In this document: positions 12,726-14,567 of the stretch, piece by piece
How positions within the stretch are numbered: position 1 is the first letter of the stretch
Layout: each line of letters starts with the position of its first letter
Assembly: GCA_034437455.1 (NCBI GenBank)
Contig: DAOTUB010000151.1
Coordinates: 1-14,567 of the forward strand
Origin: DAOTUB01 sp034437455
GTDB lineage: Bacteria > Chloroflexota > Anaerolineae > B4-G1
DNA: 14,567 bases
Reading direction: 5' to 3'
The notes under the pieces: generated by a model
Seen by the model: only the letters and a program-made list of their open reading frames with translations
What the model was told of the DNA's origin: nothing
Databases searched by the model: none
Made by a program: the position numbers and the translations under genes

Positions 12726-13847
12726 CTACCCTTCGACGATTGCTTTTTTCTGGGCGTGACCTGCATCTGTAATTCCTTGCATACTCAGCGCGATGCGATG
12801 CCGCCGCTGGTCAATGTTCAAGACGCGCACGGTGATCGGCGAATCAGGCTCCAGGCCGTCGCAGGTGGTTTTCCCGTCGGGCATTTCCGAGGTGTGAACG
12901 AGTCCTTCGAGGCCATCGCCGATGGCGACAAAAGCGCCGAATTCCACGATCTTGATCACGGTTCCCTCGATCGTTTGATCCACTTGCAGTTTCTCGGTCG
13001 CAGCACCCCACGGATCGGGTAACAACCGCTTGCGGCTTAATTCGACGCGCTCGCGGTCGTGATCCACGTTTAGGACTTTAACCTCTACTTGGTCGCCTAT
13101 GTTCAGCACGTCGCTCGGATGTTCTACGTGCCCCCAGTCCAACTCCGAGATATGGATCAGACCATCCAAACCTCCCAGATCCACAAAAGCGCCAAAGTTG
13201 ACCAGGTTGCGCACCGTCCCGGTAAGTGTCTCGTTTACCGACAGCGCTTTGAGTAACTCTTGACGCTGGGAGTGATTGGCAGCACGCTCTGATAATATCA
13301 GGCGCCGCTGTCGTTGGTTCACTTCGATGACCGTCAGGGATAGGGTTTTTCCTACCAGATCAGATTTTGCCTCTTGTAAACGTTCTCCGCGCAAACCGGG
13401 AGGCACGGAGGATAAATGAGAATTCGGCACAAAGCCACGCATTCGGCCAAAGGAGACGAGCACCCCGCCGCGGTTGGTGTCTGTTACCTCGGCTTTGTAG
13501 ATCCCTCCGTTCTCCAGAAGTGCCTCGGCCTGCAGCCAGTCTTGCTGCGCCAACCCCTCGTTTAGAGAGACCGTGATCCCGTCCCCCTGCGTCCGGGTGT
13601 CCTGGATGCAAACAGGCACCCGATCTCCGGCTTGCAAACTGGCGCGGTAGGCCTCGTCCAGCAGGTCCAGGTCTTGGCGTGGAATAATGCCGTCCCGCTT
13701 GCCCCCGATGTCAACGAATACTTCGTTTGCAGTGATGGAGAGGATGGTGGCTTCGCGGATATCGCCACGTTGTGGGCTGGTGTAGTTGTAGTCGCTCTCG
13801 AGCAGTGCAGAGAATCGCTGTTGTAAATCAGTACGCTGTTGATCCAT
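12726..13847 (-). CDS. rpsA: S1-domain RNA-binding protein, ribosomal protein S1-like (four S1 domains)
   Basis: 373 residues from ATG 13847 (MDQQRTDLQQRF). In-frame starts at ATG 13898, ATG 13913 and TTG 13919 would add up to 24 residues. ATG 13847 is preferred because GAGGGCGG precedes it, though the spacing is long, so the start is uncertain. Four S1 domains follow in order at about residues 26-96, 112-188, 204-272 and 289-357. Examples are GDIREATILSITANEVFVDIGGKRDGIIP in the first and LTGTVRNLVNFGAFVDLGGLDGLIHISEL in the third. The last two carry the textbook NFGAFVDL / EFGAFVAI core and are the strongest RNA binders in such proteins. Four domains is usual for S1 outside the proteobacteria (six there). 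It should deliver mRNA to the 30S subunit. A strong promoter and a leader of about 310 bases or more precede it. Confidence 0.9.
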   Translation of the reverse strand: MDQQRTDLQQRFSALLESDYNYTSPQRGDIREATILSITANEVFVDIGGKRDGIIPRQDLDLLDEAYRASLQAGDRVPVCIQDTRTQGDGITVSLNEGLAQQDWLQAEALLENGGIYKAEVTDTNRGGVLVSFGRMRGFVPNSHLSSVPPGLRGERLQEAKSDLVGKTLSLTVIEVNQRQRRLILSERAANHSQRQELLKALSVNETLTGTVRNLVNFGAFVDLGGLDGLIHISELDWGHVEHPSDVLNIGDQVEVKVLNVDHDRERVELSRKRLLPDPWGAATEKLQVDQTIEGTVIKIVEFGAFVAIGDGLEGLVHTSEMPDGKTTCDGLEPDSPITVRVLNIDQRRHRIALSMQGITDAGHAQKKAIVEG

Positions 13848-13922
13848 TGTGCTTTGGCCGCCCTCGTATGTTCCTTCTATCGTTGTTTGCGTTCGCATAG
13901 GGTCTTTTGACATCAACAAGAG

Positions 13923-13968
13923 GGACTTGGTTAGCCGCTACCCAAGAGTCTCGGCGTGAACCAAGTCC
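13923..13968 (-). promoter_or_regulatory. Strong hairpin at the 3' end of the S1 leader
   Basis: A perfect 10-bp outer stem (GGACTTGGTT / AACCAAGTCC), with an inner GCCG/CGGC pair, enclosing 26 bases. In the mRNA it ends only 4-10 bases before the earliest possible start codons (13919, 13913). A smaller stem (CCAGAT-TCCGG-ATCTGG, 13979-13995) and CCCTCA/TGAGGG (14032-14055) lie further 5'. It could serve as a translational operator for S1 self-control (inference). Confidence 0.5.
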
Positions 13969-14240
13969 GCAGTGAACTCCAGATCCGGAATCTGGAATGT
14001 TGGAAGTTGCTCAAAATGTTTCTCAGACAAGCCCTCACGCTACCGAGGTTGAGGGGATGCTCTGTACAGTTGCAACATATCATGGCTGCTGGTAAAGCCG
14101 GTTAGCGTACTATCTACCCAGCCGGGCCTAATCTGAATCTTCTGGCATTTGTGTCTGCGCATTGGATGCCGAGCCAGTGAGATCAGAGCAAAGCAATGGG
14201 CGCTGGTGTCCCTTGCCGATGCTATATTTGAACAGGACTT

Positions 14241-14269
14241 ATTATAGCATGACTCGGCGGGACTGACAA
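14241..14269 (-). promoter_or_regulatory. Strong promoter of the S1-small protein operon
   Basis: On the minus strand TTGTCA (14269-14264), a 17-base spacer, and a perfect TATAAT (14246-14241). Transcription should start near 14234, giving a 315-base leader to TTG 13919 or 387 bases to ATG 13847. Confidence 0.8.
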
Positions 14270-14491
14270 TTTTGGCGAGCGCCGCCGACGATGAATGGTG
14301 TTGTTAAGCGTTCAGGGAGGTGATTCTAGCGCCGGTCGAGTAGGAGCAAGCGGATGTCCCATCCGGCTACGTATCGAGATCAGGCGAGTTATGCATACGA
14401 ACCCGCTCGCTTGGTTTCGATACGCTCCGGCACAAAAAGCGTGTGCCTCCGCTTGTATATTAGGGTTGAACATTAACAACCTCGAATAGCA

Positions 14492-14520
14492 TTGCCAATT
14501 AGCAACAGGGATGATATGCT
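14492..14520 (+). promoter_or_regulatory. Promoter of the gene at the right edge
   Basis: TTGCCA (14492-14497), a 17-base spacer, and TATGCT (14515-14520), about 20 bases before the GTG start at 14542. Both hexamers are partial matches (4 of 6), but position and spacing are right. Confidence 0.45.
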
Positions 14521-14541
14521 ATCTCCTGGGAGGGCAAAGGT

Positions 14542-14567
14542 GTGAGCTTGCAAAACTCCGCTGAGGA
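14542..14567 (+). CDS. Start of a gene cut by the window edge
   Basis: GTG at 14542 is preceded by GGGAGGG (14528-14534) with 7 bases between and by a plausible promoter. Only MSLQNSAEE is visible, too little to identify. It is divergent from the S1 operon. Confidence 0.5.

Larger units (their letters stand above)
13920..14541. other. 622-bp non-coding divergent region with two promoters and several palindromes
   Basis: No convincing gene. The left 315 bases form the leader of the S1 gene. The right part (14284-14541) lies upstream of a rightward gene. It holds CGGATG-TCC-CATCCG (14351-14365), an 8-bp inverted repeat CGTATCGA/TCGATACG (14370-14424) enclosing GCGAG/CTCGC, and GGCACA/TGTGCC (14429-14447). 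A small RNA is possible but not demonstrated; no tmRNA, RNase P or SRP signature was recognised. Confidence 0.5.

Overview
The window looks like bacterial chromosome from a Chloroflexota (Anaerolineae-like) genome. This is inferred from the overall style: a GroEL with a Pro/Gln-rich tail ending MPQQPQMPY instead of a Gly-Met tail, CIRCE control of groES-groEL, a membrane-anchored protein with a long Thr-Pro linker, an RsmD with APPQ in place of the usual NPPY-type motif, and many REP-like palindromes. No rRNA or tRNA gene was seen, so the placement is not firm.

Left part (1-4700), accessory and damaged. A toxin-antitoxin pair (antitoxin 224-511, RelE/ParE-type toxin 508-887) is followed by an alpha/beta hydrolase (895-1713), a Thr-Pro-rich anchored protein (1837-2790), a second alpha/beta hydrolase (2885-3673), and a convergent acyltransferase-family membrane protein (3678-4532) that has lost its N-terminus. 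The toxin gene is split by a 111-bp miniature element with 15-bp perfect terminal inverted repeats and an 8-bp target duplication (ATCCGCGG). Removing the element and one target copy restores an uninterrupted 86-codon toxin.

Middle part (4700-8530), a two-component locus read leftward: response regulator (8377-7679), a two-PDZ membrane-anchored protein broken by a frameshift (7539-6639), and a histidine kinase (6464-4720). The kinase is split by a second, identical copy of the 111-bp element in a different 8-bp target (GCTTGATC), and excision again restores the frame exactly. Only the regulator appears intact, so the pathway is probably decaying or phase-interrupted.

Right part (8530-14567), housekeeping: rsmD (+), then on the minus strand groES-groEL under a CIRCE operator, a CarD-family RNA polymerase regulator with a strong terminator, a cold-shock protein, a small unknown protein, and a four-S1-domain protein (rpsA-like) with a strong promoter and an unusually long leader. 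A divergent gene begins at the right edge.

The main discovery candidate is the repeat system. Three elements share the same termini (GTATCTTCTCAA...), but two carry one inverted REP doublet and the third carries an unrelated one. Each doublet consists of two GTAG-tagged hairpins facing each other, and each type also occurs outside the terminal repeats, as a free doublet at 2809-2871 and a single at 4524-4559. This suggests a transposase-mobilised MITE that carries or exchanges REP/BIME cargo. No transposase for either part is in the window.
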